DNA from: a virus
Length of the DNA stretch: 40,972 bases
Virus record (IMG/VR): IMGVR_UViG_3300018080_000060
Span: 1 to 40,972 of that record
Strand: one strand, 5' to 3'
The number at the start of each line of letters is the position of its first letter. The first letter of the stretch is position 1. A program made the position numbers and the translations under genes. Shown here piece by piece: positions 23,584-30,362 of the stretch. The notes beneath the pieces were generated by a model. The model was not told where the DNA came from and did not search any database. It saw nothing but the letters and a program-made list of their open reading frames with translations.

Positions 23584-23592
23584 TTTAGTCAA
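23564..23592 (-). promoter_or_regulatory. Leftward promoter of the repressor/replication block
   Basis: On the minus strand TTGACT (23587-23592), 17 bases, TATAAT (23564-23569). It overlaps the rightward promoter almost completely, so the two cannot be occupied together. Confidence 0.8.
23566..23581. promoter_or_regulatory. Palindromic operator candidate
   Basis: TATACC, four bases, GGTATA: a perfect 6-bp inverted repeat that covers most of both -10 elements. A dimer of the adjacent repressor bound here would block both promoters. Confidence 0.7.
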
Positions 23593-23656
23593 GGCCAGGA
23601 TTCCGGGCATTCCGGGCAAAATCCAGGCAACAAACTACCGTAGGAGGTTATTTGTA

Positions 23657-24373
23657 ATGGCGTTAAGACCATTGGAAGTAAACAAGGTCCAGCGATTCAC
23701 CGCCCTGGTGATAGGTAAGGCTGGCATAGGCAAGACCTCTCTCCTTAGAACTATACCAGAGACTGAAGGCGTGTGCGTGATCAACGCTGAGTCTGGTCTT
23801 TTGTGCGTGGCCGATCTCGTTGAGTCTGGCCGGGTTCAAGGTTACGAGGTTGAGACTGTAGAGGAGCTAAGGGAGGTATACAAGGCCCTCACGACTGACG
23901 AGTTCAAGGAGAAATACAAGTGGGTCTTTATTGATTCGCTGACTGAAATCAGCAGCCGTGTTGTTGGCCAGATGAAGGCCAAGTACACGGATCGCAAGGA
24001 TTCATTTGTAATGTGGGGTGAATATACAGACGTCATGACCAACATGATCAAGGTGTTTCGTGACATCGAGCATTACAACGTCGTGTTCACCTGCCTTGAC
24101 GACATCGACAAGGACGACAACAACAAGCGCTATGTAGCGCCATCTATATCTGGCTCCGGGCTTAAGAACCGGCTCACCAGCTACTTTGATGAGGTTTTTT
24201 ACTACACCATGGTAACTGGCGAGGGCGGTAAAGAAGTGCGTGGGTTCATTACACAGCCGACAGCACAATACCCGGCCAAGGACCGCAGCGGCAAGCTGGG
24301 GCATTCTGAAGAGCCTAACCTGGGCAAGATCAAAGAGAAGATCGTGAGGATAAAGAAAGGAGCAAAGAAGTAA
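23657..24373 (+). CDS. Sak4-like recombination ATPase
   Basis: A 238-residue P-loop ATPase. Walker A is GKAGIGKTS (20-28) and Walker B is YKWVFIDSL (D93). The RecA-type core and the pairing with a DUF669 gene match the Sak4 / phage nucleotide-binding (AAA_24) family, which supports single-strand annealing with an SSB-like partner. AGGAGG precedes the ATG at 23657; the frame also opens at 23525, but that passes over the promoters. It is the first gene of the rightward block. Confidence 0.85.
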   Translation: MALRPLEVNKVQRFTALVIGKAGIGKTSLLRTIPETEGVCVINAESGLLCVADLVESGRVQGYEVETVEELREVYKALTTDEFKEKYKWVFIDSLTEISSRVVGQMKAKYTDRKDSFVMWGEYTDVMTNMIKVFRDIEHYNVVFTCLDDIDKDDNNKRYVAPSISGSGLKNRLTSYFDEVFYYTMVTGEGGKEVRGFITQPTAQYPAKDRSGKLGHSEEPNLGKIKEKIVRIKKGAKK

Positions 24374-24816
24374 TGGTAAATATTGGAATTAATCTCGGCG
24401 ACATAGACGGCGGCAACGACTTTGACCTTATGCCCGACGGATGGTACAAAGCCAGGGTAAACGACAGCGAGTCAAAAACCTCGAAAGCTGGCAACAATTT
24501 CATCAAGTGGGAGTTCTTGATCGAGGGGCCATCACATGCCGGGCGCAAGGTCTGGGATAACATGGTCCTGAACAATGAGTTCGCATTGAAGCGGCTCAAG
24601 GCCATGGCAATAGCCTGTGGCTTTCTTGAAGACACGAATCTGGCCGATTCTGAAGAGCTCCACGGCAAGCTGCTCCAGATAAAGCTCGGCGTAGAAGAGG
24701 GCAAGGACGGCTACGACGACAAGAACAAGGTGGTTGCTTTCCGCAGCTATGACAATGAAATCAAACCTGTCAATAAGAAGGCCGAAGTGGCGGATGATGA
24801 CCGCCCTGGTTTCTGA
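24373..24816 (+). CDS. DUF669-like protein (SSB-type partner)
   Basis: A 147-residue protein. The start (INLGDIDGGNDFDLMPDGWY) followed by VNDSESKTSKAGNNFIKWEF and a beta-barrel-like middle is typical of DUF669 proteins, which travel with Sak4-type ATPases and are thought to bind single-stranded DNA. The acidic C-terminal tail ends in DDDRPGF, like the protein-interaction tails of SSBs. The ATG overlaps the stop of the ATPase gene by one base. Confidence 0.8.
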   Translation: MVNIGINLGDIDGGNDFDLMPDGWYKARVNDSESKTSKAGNNFIKWEFLIEGPSHAGRKVWDNMVLNNEFALKRLKAMAIACGFLEDTNLADSEELHGKLLQIKLGVEEGKDGYDDKNKVVAFRSYDNEIKPVNKKAEVADDDRPGF

Positions 24817-25682
24817 TGGCAGAGATAGAAACCATAGATCCTGTCGGTGACAGGATAAAGTGCGAGATATTCGAGGCTGCAACGCGCCAGCCTCGTCGCA
24901 CATCTCGATCAGTATCAATGAGCACTATCGGCCATCCTTGCGAAAGACAGGCGTGGTATCGGTTCAGGAACTTTGATTCCTTGCCGATGGATGGCCGAGT
25001 GCTGCTGTTGTTTACTGTCGGCGATGTAATAGAGGATTTGGCTGTCAAGTGGTTGTCTAACCGCTACACCATAGCTCATGCGGGCACTGATCAGATGATG
25101 TTTGAGGACCATGGCGGCCTGTTCAGGGGTTATGCTGACGGGATCATACATGGCGTTATGGGTGGCGACGAGCGATGGATCTTGGAGATCAAATCAGCCG
25201 GCGCGTCCAGCTTTCGCAAGTTTAAGGCGAATGGCGTAGAGGCCAGCAAGATTGAATATTATGTTCAGTTGCAGTGTTACATGGGGTATGCGTCGCTGCA
25301 GTGTTACATGGGGTATGCGTCGCTGGACAAAGCGCTATTTGTTATGGTCAACAAAGACAACAGCGACCTTTACTGCGAGTGCGTCCAGTTCCAGCCAGGC
25401 GTATTTTACGAGGCCAAGCAGAAGGCGGCCAGGGTAATACGGTCACAGTCGCCACCTGACCGGACTGGCGTCAAGAAGTCTGACCCGATATGTAAGTTCT
25501 GTGATTACAAGAGCTGGTGCTGGGACAAGAACATGATGGTCCAGTACACAAAGACTTGCGGCAGTTGCAAGTATCTTCTTGTGAACAATCTGACAATGTG
25601 GTGCGATCATCCAGACCATCCGTTCCTGATAGACAAGTGGGGGCAGGGCTGCGATGATTGGGAGGAGATGGATCACGCATGA
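24816..25682 (+). CDS. PD-(D/E)XK nuclease (Cas4/RecB-like) with Cys cluster
   Basis: A 288-residue nuclease. D108 (GYADGI), E124 and K126 (ILEIKSA) and Q151 (YVQLQCY) are the PD-(D/E)XK active site. C42 near the N-terminus together with C226, C229 and C235 (CKFCDYKSWC) has the spacing of the iron-sulphur cluster of Cas4 and AddB nucleases. Residues 248-268 add a second Cys/His site (CGSC...WCDHPDH). It probably resects DNA ends for the annealing pair upstream. A 9-residue segment (LQCYMGYAS) is duplicated in tandem just after the Q motif. Confidence 0.85.
   Translation: MAEIETIDPVGDRIKCEIFEAATRQPRRTSRSVSMSTIGHPCERQAWYRFRNFDSLPMDGRVLLLFTVGDVIEDLAVKWLSNRYTIAHAGTDQMMFEDHGGLFRGYADGIIHGVMGGDERWILEIKSAGASSFRKFKANGVEASKIEYYVQLQCYMGYASLQCYMGYASLDKALFVMVNKDNSDLYCECVQFQPGVFYEAKQKAARVIRSQSPPDRTGVKKSDPICKFCDYKSWCWDKNMMVQYTKTCGSCKYLLVNNLTMWCDHPDHPFLIDKWGQGCDDWEEMDHA
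25270..25323 (+). repeat. 27-bp in-frame tandem duplication inside the nuclease gene
   Basis: Two exact 27-base copies, encoding LQCYMGYAS twice (residues 152-169). The frame is kept. Exact identity indicates a recent event or strong constraint, or possibly an assembly error. Confidence 0.9.
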
Positions 25683-25888
25683 ACTGGACAACAGAGATCG
25701 TAAAAACATGTTCATTTTGCCGCTGGCTCAATGAGGATGTGGCCTGCAAGGATGTGAGCCCGTTCACGTGTCCATGGCACAAGAAGAAGAAATCGAACCA
25801 TGTGTTCGGCTGGGACTATAAAACCCCATCATTCAATAAACTGTGTGAGGAAACGGAGACAAGGTACCAGTTTTATGATGGTGAATAA
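25679..25888 (+). CDS. Zinc-finger microprotein (69 aa)
   Basis: A 69-residue protein with C11, C14, C23 and C31 (KTCSFCRWLNEDVAC, then TCPWH), a likely zinc site. The first part resembles the extra Cys/His segment at the C-terminus of the upstream nuclease (KTCGSCKYL...WC), suggesting a shared module. The ATG overlaps the nuclease stop (ATGA). It may be a partner of the nuclease. No named family. Confidence 0.75.
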   Translation: MNWTTEIVKTCSFCRWLNEDVACKDVSPFTCPWHKKKKSNHVFGWDYKTPSFNKLCEETETRYQFYDGE

Positions 25889-26078
25889 CAACAGAATATC
25901 ATACAGCCTGGCGCACAAGCAGCTCAAGACCGGTGACAAGGCGTGGACCATGTACATAATGGTCGGAGAATGGCACGTCTATTGTGTTTTCCTTGGATAT
26001 GACGAGCTGCCGCGCTGGGACCGGTGGCGCAGGTATGAGCGCGAGTTTTGGGAAAGGAGGTTCAAGGTATGCTCATAA
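25875..26078 (+). CDS. Hypothetical protein (67 aa)
   Basis: A 67-residue basic, aromatic protein (DKAWTMYIMVGEWHVYCVFL, then RWDRWRRYEREFWERRF). It begins at ATG 25875 (a second ATG follows directly) and overlaps the previous gene by 14 bases. The Trp/Arg-rich end could contact nucleic acid or membrane. No family recognised. Confidence 0.65.
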   Translation: MMVNNNRISYSLAHKQLKTGDKAWTMYIMVGEWHVYCVFLGYDELPRWDRWRRYEREFWERRFKVCS

Positions 26079-26200
26079 TGATAGGGATAGTGGGAGAAGA
26101 GATGAAGCTAGATATACCAGTCCTTTACGGCTTCGTCGGCGACGAGCTGGTATGGACAGAGGCGGAAAATAACCAAGTGTTAGGAACAGGTGGACGATGA
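26069..26200 (+). CDS. Small hypothetical protein (43 aa)
   Basis: A 43-residue protein (MLIMIGIVGEEMKLDIPVLY at its start) with a strong AGGAGG eight bases before the ATG. The hydrophobic beginning is short for a membrane segment. Its stop overlaps the ATG of the next gene (ATGA). The function is unknown. Confidence 0.65.
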   Translation: MLIMIGIVGEEMKLDIPVLYGFVGDELVWTEAENNQVLGTGGR

Positions 26201-26829
26201 GCAGTAAACCAATACAAGCATGGCATTTCGTGAAGGACAACAGAGCAATCCTGCATCTCCACCATGGCAAGGAGGTGAAGATCAGGAAGGGCCTGGTTTT
26301 AACCTGCGACCCAGACAGACTTGAGATGCTTAGATACGGTCTTCATGCGTCGGAAAACATAATTGATGCGTTATGTCATGCCCCAGGAAGCGTTATTTGT
26401 CGCGTAGAGTGTTCCGGCTCTTGGGTTAAAAGCGATGACAAGCTGGTTTGCAGTGAGCGTAGAGTACTGTGGTGGATTAACGTAGAACACATTTTGCATG
26501 AGTTTGCTTGCCGATGCGCTGAACGGGCTATTAATAGAGTCAAATTGAACGACCCGGTGTTTGCAGATGCCATCAAAGCAAAAAGGAAGTGGCTAAAGAA
26601 GCAGATAAGTGATGATGAGCTGGCCGCTGCTGGGGCCACTGCTTGGGAAGCTGCTAGGGTCGCTGCTTGGGAAGCTGCTAGGGAAACTGCTAGGGAAGCT
26701 GCTTGGGCCGCTGCTGGGGCCGCTGCTTGGGACGCTGAGAGAAAATGGCAATCCCGCTGTTTAACGCAGATGGTGTACGCTGAAAACGTTTTGAAAGACT
26801 TGGAGGTGGCCACCAATGGCGAAGGATAA
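26197..26829 (+). CDS. DUF7666-like protein with Ala-rich pseudo-repeats
   Basis: A 210-residue protein. Residues 7-92 fit the DUF7666 type found in phages: AWHFV, a G-x-V-x2-G region, YGLHAS (47-52), DALCHAPGS, then DDKLVCSERRVLWW. Residues 143-180 are alanine-rich with repeated AAWEAAR / AAAWAAA-like units, forming a long helix. Proteins with this head and tail are common in phage and bacterial accessory regions; their role is unknown, and some may be toxin-like or interaction domains. The ATG overlaps the previous stop. Confidence 0.75.
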   Translation: MSSKPIQAWHFVKDNRAILHLHHGKEVKIRKGLVLTCDPDRLEMLRYGLHASENIIDALCHAPGSVICRVECSGSWVKSDDKLVCSERRVLWWINVEHILHEFACRCAERAINRVKLNDPVFADAIKAKRKWLKKQISDDELAAAGATAWEAARVAAWEAARETAREAAWAAAGAAAWDAERKWQSRCLTQMVYAENVLKDLEVATNGEG

Positions 26830-26995
26830 GATAAGGGTGCGGGAGTGGAAATACATGGATGATTGCTGGGACGGGCCGCATATTGTCAGCAAATACAATG
26901 CCGGAAATGAGCAGACTTGTCTGGAGTCAGCAGTAGCCGAACACAATGCCCTGGTTCGGGCATACCGAGAGCTGCTGAAGGAGGCGAGGGAATAA
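26816..26995 (+). CDS. Small hypothetical protein, IRVREW family (59 aa)
   Basis: A 59-residue protein sharing IRVREW near the N-terminus and AVAEHNALV...YREL near the C-terminus with the 86-residue protein at 27396, so the two are paralogues. The ATG overlaps the end of the DUF7666-like gene. Its last codons include cassette C, which also gives AAGGAGG for the next gene. The function is unknown. Confidence 0.75.
   Translation: MAKDKIRVREWKYMDDCWDGPHIVSKYNAGNEQTCLESAVAEHNALVRAYRELLKEARE
26969..26984 (+). repeat. Junction cassette C, copy 1
   Basis: GAGCTGCTGAAGGAGG, coding the end of one gene and supplying AAGGAGG to the next. Identical copy at 27630-27645. Confidence 0.85.
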
Positions 26996-27372
26996 TGGGT
27001 ATATTTTCAGATGGTGTAGATGAATTGCAATGGGATCTACAAGAGGCCGATAGAAAAATAAAAAGTCTGACAAAAACAGCGGACGTTTATGCGCGCAGGA
27101 TTTTGGAATTGGAAACGCAACTGAAAAAGGTTAATGCTACAAATAAAAAATGCATCGACTGCCACCAGAAAGACCAGAAATTAGCGGAGCTGAAAGAGCT
27201 GAACGACTCCCAGGAGCGAACGCTCCGAAGTTTTGGTCAGGCAATGGTAAAACTGGAGGATGAGAACCGGGAGCTGAAAGAGGAAAACAAGAAGTTGCGG
27301 GCAAAAATCATTAGGCAAAGGGATAGCGACGATGAAAGATTTGGCAAAATACATGCAGACACCGACGAATAG
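26995..27372 (+). CDS. CxxC coiled-coil protein (125 aa)
   Basis: A 125-residue protein, coiled coil along most of its length, interrupted near residue 48 by KKCIDCHQKDQK, a CxxC motif followed by a KDQ motif. The same module appears in the proteins at 27801 and 32030. The C-terminal coil has ENRELKEENKKLRAK. The ATG overlaps the previous TAA by one base. It may form oligomers that share partners with its paralogues; the function is unknown. Confidence 0.7.
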   Translation: MGIFSDGVDELQWDLQEADRKIKSLTKTADVYARRILELETQLKKVNATNKKCIDCHQKDQKLAELKELNDSQERTLRSFGQAMVKLEDENRELKEENKKLRAKIIRQRDSDDERFGKIHADTDE

Positions 27373-27395
27373 TCTGTTTAAGGAGGCGGCCACTG

Positions 27396-27656
27396 ATGAA
27401 GAAGATTGATATTCGGGTGCGGGAGTGGACTGACATTAAATCTGTTTCTGAAGGAATCCCCGGCTGTTATCAACTGCGGGTATATTATCCAGGTTCTTGG
27501 TTAAATAAGGATGTTGCTATCGACGAACACAACGCCCTGGTGGATTACTGCCGGGAGCTGGAGGCCCGTTTCAATGAGCTGGCATCGAGTAGCCGGGGCA
27601 GGATTAATAGGCTTGAGCGTGAGAACCGGGAGCTGCTGAAGGAGGTGAAGGGATGA
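27396..27656 (+). CDS. Small hypothetical protein, IRVREW family with coil (86 aa)
   Basis: An 86-residue protein. IRVREW and DEHNALVDYCREL match the 59-residue paralogue at 26816; the C-terminus adds LERENRELLKEV, the same coiled-coil end as the CxxC family. It thus joins two accessory modules. It ends in cassette C copy 2. The function is unknown. Confidence 0.75.
   Translation: MKKIDIRVREWTDIKSVSEGIPGCYQLRVYYPGSWLNKDVAIDEHNALVDYCRELEARFNELASSSRGRINRLERENRELLKEVKG
27630..27645 (+). repeat. Junction cassette C, copy 2
   Basis: Identical to 26969-26984. Again the sequence codes the last residues of one gene while placing AAGGAGG before the next start. Confidence 0.85.
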
Positions 27657-27796
27657 CACTTAAATGCCTAAATTGTGGCGGCACATTCTATCGCCTTGAG
27701 AACTGGCTGTGTCGTGACTGCAGGGAGTGGTATAGGAAGTTCGCTGACTATGATGGGCCAGTTAAACGGGCTTTTATGACATGGTATGGGCGGTGA
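27653..27796 (+). CDS. Zinc-ribbon microprotein (47 aa)
   Basis: A 47-residue protein with LNCGG-type CxxC at residues 5-8 and CRDC near 20-23, a minimal zinc ribbon, then a basic aromatic tail (REWYRKF). The ATG overlaps the previous TGA (ATGA). Too short for many gene callers. The function is unknown. Confidence 0.7.
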   Translation: MTLKCLNCGGTFYRLENWLCRDCREWYRKFADYDGPVKRAFMTWYGR

Positions 27797-27800
27797 AGAG

Positions 27801-28391
27801 ATGAGTTGTCTGCATTGCGGAAGAGATTGTTATCATGATTACTGTCAAGACTGTGAACCTAGGAAGGTTCCACCGAAGCGGGTAAAGCTAATGTGCCTTG
27901 ACTGCCAACAAAAAGACCAGCTCATCCAGGAGCTTGAGCGTGAGAACCGGGAGTTGAAAGAGAAGGTGAAGCAGGAAGAGAAGCGTAATGCGAAGCTAGA
28001 TATATTTCAGAGCAAGTTGATGGACGAGAACGATGAGCTGAAAAACGAGTTATCCACCATAACGGCTGCGCTGGCGAACAGTGAAAGCAGGGAACGGAAG
28101 CTGAAAGAGAAGGTAGCGGAGCTGGAAGAGCCGAGAAAAAGGATTTTGATCCTTAGTGATAATGAAACAGTGAACCTAGAGCTGCAATCTGTCATCGCCG
28201 CCATGCATCAGATCATCAAGAACTTCAAGGCTGTGGTGCGGGAGAGGGTGAAGCTCGATCTAGTGGCTACGGCTCACGCCCATCATATAATGCGAAGGGT
28301 GGGGCTAGGAGATTACGTCGAGATGAGTCTGGAAATCAATGATAGAGAAAACTCCCTGCTAGCCAGGGTCGAAGGGGGCGGGGATGATTAA
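27801..28391 (+). CDS. Zinc-ribbon plus coiled-coil protein (196 aa)
   Basis: A 196-residue protein. Residues 1-20 form a Cys-rich ribbon (CLHCGRDCYHDYCQDC). MCLDCQQKDQLIQELERENR follows: the CxxC-KDQ module shared with the 26995 and 32030 genes. A long coiled coil runs to about residue 115, then a helical C-terminal domain. It ends EGGGDD through cassette B. DNA identity with neighbours in the coil (22 bases with 27611-27632) shows recent exchange. Confidence 0.75.
   Translation: MSCLHCGRDCYHDYCQDCEPRKVPPKRVKLMCLDCQQKDQLIQELERENRELKEKVKQEEKRNAKLDIFQSKLMDENDELKNELSTITAALANSESRERKLKEKVAELEEPRKRILILSDNETVNLELQSVIAAMHQIIKNFKAVVRERVKLDLVATAHAHHIMRRVGLGDYVEMSLEINDRENSLLARVEGGGDD
28368..28387 (+). 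repeat. Junction cassette B, copy 1
   Basis: GTCGAAGGGGGCGGGGATGA: codes the EGGGD tail of one protein and contains the start codon of the next. Copy 2 (28747-28766) is identical; copy 3 at 29290-29306 matches 17 bases. Confidence 0.9.
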
Positions 28392-28521
28392 ACAATGCCA
28401 AAACTGTGGAAACCTTATGTGGCCTGCTACATCGTTATATTTGTGGGGAAATATCTGGGTATGCGGCTGGTGTTATGACAACTTACGTGAATACAGTGAA
28501 TGGATTCGTGGAACTGCATAG
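28384..28521 (+). CDS. Zinc-ribbon microprotein (45 aa)
   Basis: A 45-residue protein with CQNCGN at the start and CGWC in the middle, a minimal zinc ribbon, with Trp-rich spacing. Its ATG lies within cassette B and overlaps the previous gene by 8 bases. The function is unknown. Confidence 0.65.
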   Translation: MIKQCQNCGNLMWPATSLYLWGNIWVCGWCYDNLREYSEWIRGTA

Positions 28522-28536
28522 CGGAGGGGGCGTGGA

Positions 28537-28782
28537 GTGAAAGAGATAACTTGTGATATATGCGGAAGAAGATTAGACGACAGAGCCGCCAGTGGCGATA
28601 ATTTCATGGTGCTTGAAATATTTTTGCCCAGTGAATCATGGGGATATAACAGCACCTGCAACGGGAACGACGATATATGCACAGCCTGTATGGAAGCCTT
28701 GGTCTTTACGCTTCAGCGACTGTCTGATCGGACATTTGATGATCTTGTCGAAGGGGGCGGGGATGAAAACTATAACAAGTGA
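28537..28782 (+). CDS. Cys-pair protein with GTG start (81 aa)
   Basis: An 81-residue protein starting at GTG 28537 after a GGAGGGGGC stretch related to cassette B. CDICGRRL at the N-terminus and CTACMEAL near residue 50 give two Cys pairs, a probable zinc site, followed by a helix. It ends VEGGGDENYNK through cassette B copy 2. No family recognised. Confidence 0.7.
   Translation: MKEITCDICGRRLDDRAASGDNFMVLEIFLPSESWGYNSTCNGNDDICTACMEALVFTLQRLSDRTFDDLVEGGGDENYNK
28747..28766 (+). repeat. Junction cassette B, copy 2
   Basis: Identical to 28368-28387 over 20 bases; contains the ATG of the pentapeptide-repeat gene. Confidence 0.9.
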
Positions 28783-29314
28783 CGAGCTGAAATTAATTCT
28801 TGAAAAACATGAAAAATGGCTTAAGGGTGAGGCCGAGGGAGAACGGGCAATCCTGATAGGATATGATGTCAGGGGCAGTGATCTTAGGAACAGTGATCTC
28901 AGGGGCAGCGTTCTCTGGGGCAGCGATTTCAGACACAGTGATCTCAGTGGCAGTGATCTCAGGGGCAGTAATCTCAGATACAGTGATCTCAGGGGCAGTG
29001 ATCTTAGGAACAGTGATCTCAGGGGCAGCGTTCTCTGGGGCAGCGATTTCAGACACAGTGATCTCAGTGGCAGTGATCTCAGGGGCATCGATCTTGATTT
29101 TTATTCATGGCCATTATGGTGTGGAACGCGCAACGTCAAAGTGGATGAGAATATCGTTTATCAATTATTGCTGCACATCAACTGGTTAGACAATGATTGT
29201 AAGGTTTTGCAGGACATTCGGGCATTACCTTCATTTCAGCGGGCGATAAAGAAGGCAGCAAAGAAGCGAGATGTAAGTCATGAAAGAACCGAAGGGGGCG
29301 GGGATGCAGATTGA
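28763..29314 (+). CDS. Pentapeptide-repeat protein (183 aa)
   Basis: A 183-residue protein. Residues 35-112 are about 15 pentapeptides of the A(D/N)Lxx type (GSDLR, NSDLR, GSVLW, GSDFR, HSDLS), which form a right-handed quadrilateral beta helix; in some proteins this mimics DNA. An N-terminal helical cap (LILEKHEKWLKGEAEGE) precedes it, and a helical C-terminal domain follows with WCGTRNVKVDENIVYQLLLH. It starts within cassette B copy 2 and ends EGGGDAD by copy 3. A role such as protecting or inhibiting a DNA enzyme is a guess. Confidence 0.8.
   Translation: MKTITSDELKLILEKHEKWLKGEAEGERAILIGYDVRGSDLRNSDLRGSVLWGSDFRHSDLSGSDLRGSNLRYSDLRGSDLRNSDLRGSVLWGSDFRHSDLSGSDLRGIDLDFYSWPLWCGTRNVKVDENIVYQLLLHINWLDNDCKVLQDIRALPSFQRAIKKAAKKRDVSHERTEGGGDAD
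28869..29087 (+). repeat. 99-bp exact repeat pair with 120-bp period
   Basis: 28869-28967 is identical to 28989-29087, inside the pentapeptide gene. It gives two copies of 33 codons separated by 7 codons. Exact identity at synonymous sites shows a recent duplication. Confidence 0.9.
29290..29306 (+). repeat. Junction cassette B, copy 3
   Basis: CGAAGGGGGCGGGGATG, 17 bases identical to copies 1 and 2, ending with the start codon of the next gene. Confidence 0.85.
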
Positions 29315-29645
29315 ATTTAAGTGGATAGAGATCGGTCAGCACACCTATCGGGCCAGGGTCTTTGGCGGTTGGCTTGTGGCCACAAATTATTATTCAGATA
29401 CAGCGAGTATGGTATTCGTGCCAGACCCAGAGCATAAGTGGATGATAGGGCCGGTTGCCACCCACGGCGACGGCTACGTGAAAAAGCGGGACTGGACTGA
29501 AGAGTTGATTGATCTGCTTAAAGAAGTCACACATGATTTTCGTGACTCCCCGCCAGTAGCAGATGGCCGAATGAACGGCTGGTATTATCACAACAGATTC
29601 CACAGGCTGCTCGAAGAAATCCAAAAAGAAAGGGGCGAAACATGA
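29304..29645 (+). CDS. Hypothetical protein (113 aa)
   Basis: A 113-residue protein with beta-type N-terminal half (QIEFKWIEIGQHTYRARVFG) and a helical C-terminus (FHRLLEEIQKERGE). Start inside cassette B copy 3. No family recognised. Confidence 0.7.
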   Translation: MQIEFKWIEIGQHTYRARVFGGWLVATNYYSDTASMVFVPDPEHKWMIGPVATHGDGYVKKRDWTEELIDLLKEVTHDFRDSPPVADGRMNGWYYHNRFHRLLEEIQKERGET

Positions 29646-29935
29646 GTAAGAATTTAAAACCTTGTCCGTTCTGTCGCTCTTACATAAAGAACGGTATAAC
29701 CAAGCATGAGCCTGGCTGTTTCACACAAAATCTCCAATATTGGGGTTCGTATGATAATGAGCAACACGACAGGCAATGGAACCACCGTCCGATTGAGGAT
29801 GATTTGATAGAGATAATCGGCAGGTATAGAGGGTATTATAGACATGATTATTGTCCTGATGATATTGAATGTGATTTGTGCGACTTCAATTCCAAGGTTG
29901 ACGAGATTCTCAAGAAAGCGAGGGGAGAAGCATGA
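29642..29935 (+). CDS. Lar-like zinc-ribbon protein (97 aa)
   Basis: A 97-residue protein. LKPCPFCRS at the N-terminus and QWNHRPIED later match the layout of the Lar restriction-alleviation-like family (LKPCPFCG...WNRR), small zinc proteins common in phages. Its extra C-terminal part has a second Cys pair (CDLC). A role against host restriction is known only for a few family members and is not shown here. The ATG overlaps the previous stop (ATGA). Confidence 0.7.
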   Translation: MSKNLKPCPFCRSYIKNGITKHEPGCFTQNLQYWGSYDNEQHDRQWNHRPIEDDLIEIIGRYRGYYRHDYCPDDIECDLCDFNSKVDEILKKARGEA

Positions 29936-30066
29936 CTGACCCTAGCTCCCCGTTGAAATCGGGTTACGGTGGTGCGGCAATGATCGAGGGGATATTTGTG
30001 GTTGGCGGTTGTCTTGGCGGCTGGCTATTTGTAATGTGGGTTATATGCGGGGCGGTGTTTGGATGA
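29932..30066 (+). CDS. Small membrane protein (44 aa)
   Basis: A 44-residue protein with one hydrophobic segment (about residues 20-42: IFVVGGCLGGWLFVMWVICG), which should span the inner membrane. The ATG and stop each overlap a neighbour (ATGA both sides). The function is unknown; candidates are membrane disruption or superinfection effects. Confidence 0.65.
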   Translation: MTDPSSPLKSGYGGAAMIEGIFVVGGCLGGWLFVMWVICGAVFG

Positions 30067-30362
30067 TTGACAATGCGGTGATACTTGGGTCGAAGTATGT
30101 TGTCAGGGTGATCGACTTGAGACAACTTGGTCTTGTTGGCAGGGTGCTAAACTGCGACCAGGAAATTCAGATATGTGAGTCTAACCACCCGGAAAACATA
30201 AAGGCTGCTTTTTTGCATGAGCTTACCCATGCGATAGATTTCAGGCTTAGTTTGGGGCTGACAGAGCAACAGGTGCAAGGCGTGGCCGCCGGGATGTTTG
30301 ACGTAATGATGAATAACCAGTGCCTACATAGCTGGTTATTTGTAAGAGAGGATGTTACGTGA
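30063..30362 (+). CDS. HExxH metallopeptidase-like protein (99 aa)
   Basis: A 99-residue protein. LHELTHAIDF gives H52, E53 and H56, the zinc-binding HExxH helix, and E68 in LTEQQVQGVAAG is placed as a third ligand 12 residues on, as in gluzincin and ImmA-like small peptidases. Short length suggests a minimal catalytic core. The next gene also has HExxH. The ATG overlaps the previous stop. A substrate is unknown; possible targets are a repressor or host protein. Confidence 0.75.
   Translation: MIDNAVILGSKYVVRVIDLRQLGLVGRVLNCDQEIQICESNHPENIKAAFLHELTHAIDFRLSLGLTEQQVQGVAAGMFDVMMNNQCLHSWLFVREDVT

Noticed and set aside
28869-29087. Possible CRISPR-like repeats
   Set aside because: The repeats are in frame and encode pentapeptides; there are no unique spacers of even length.
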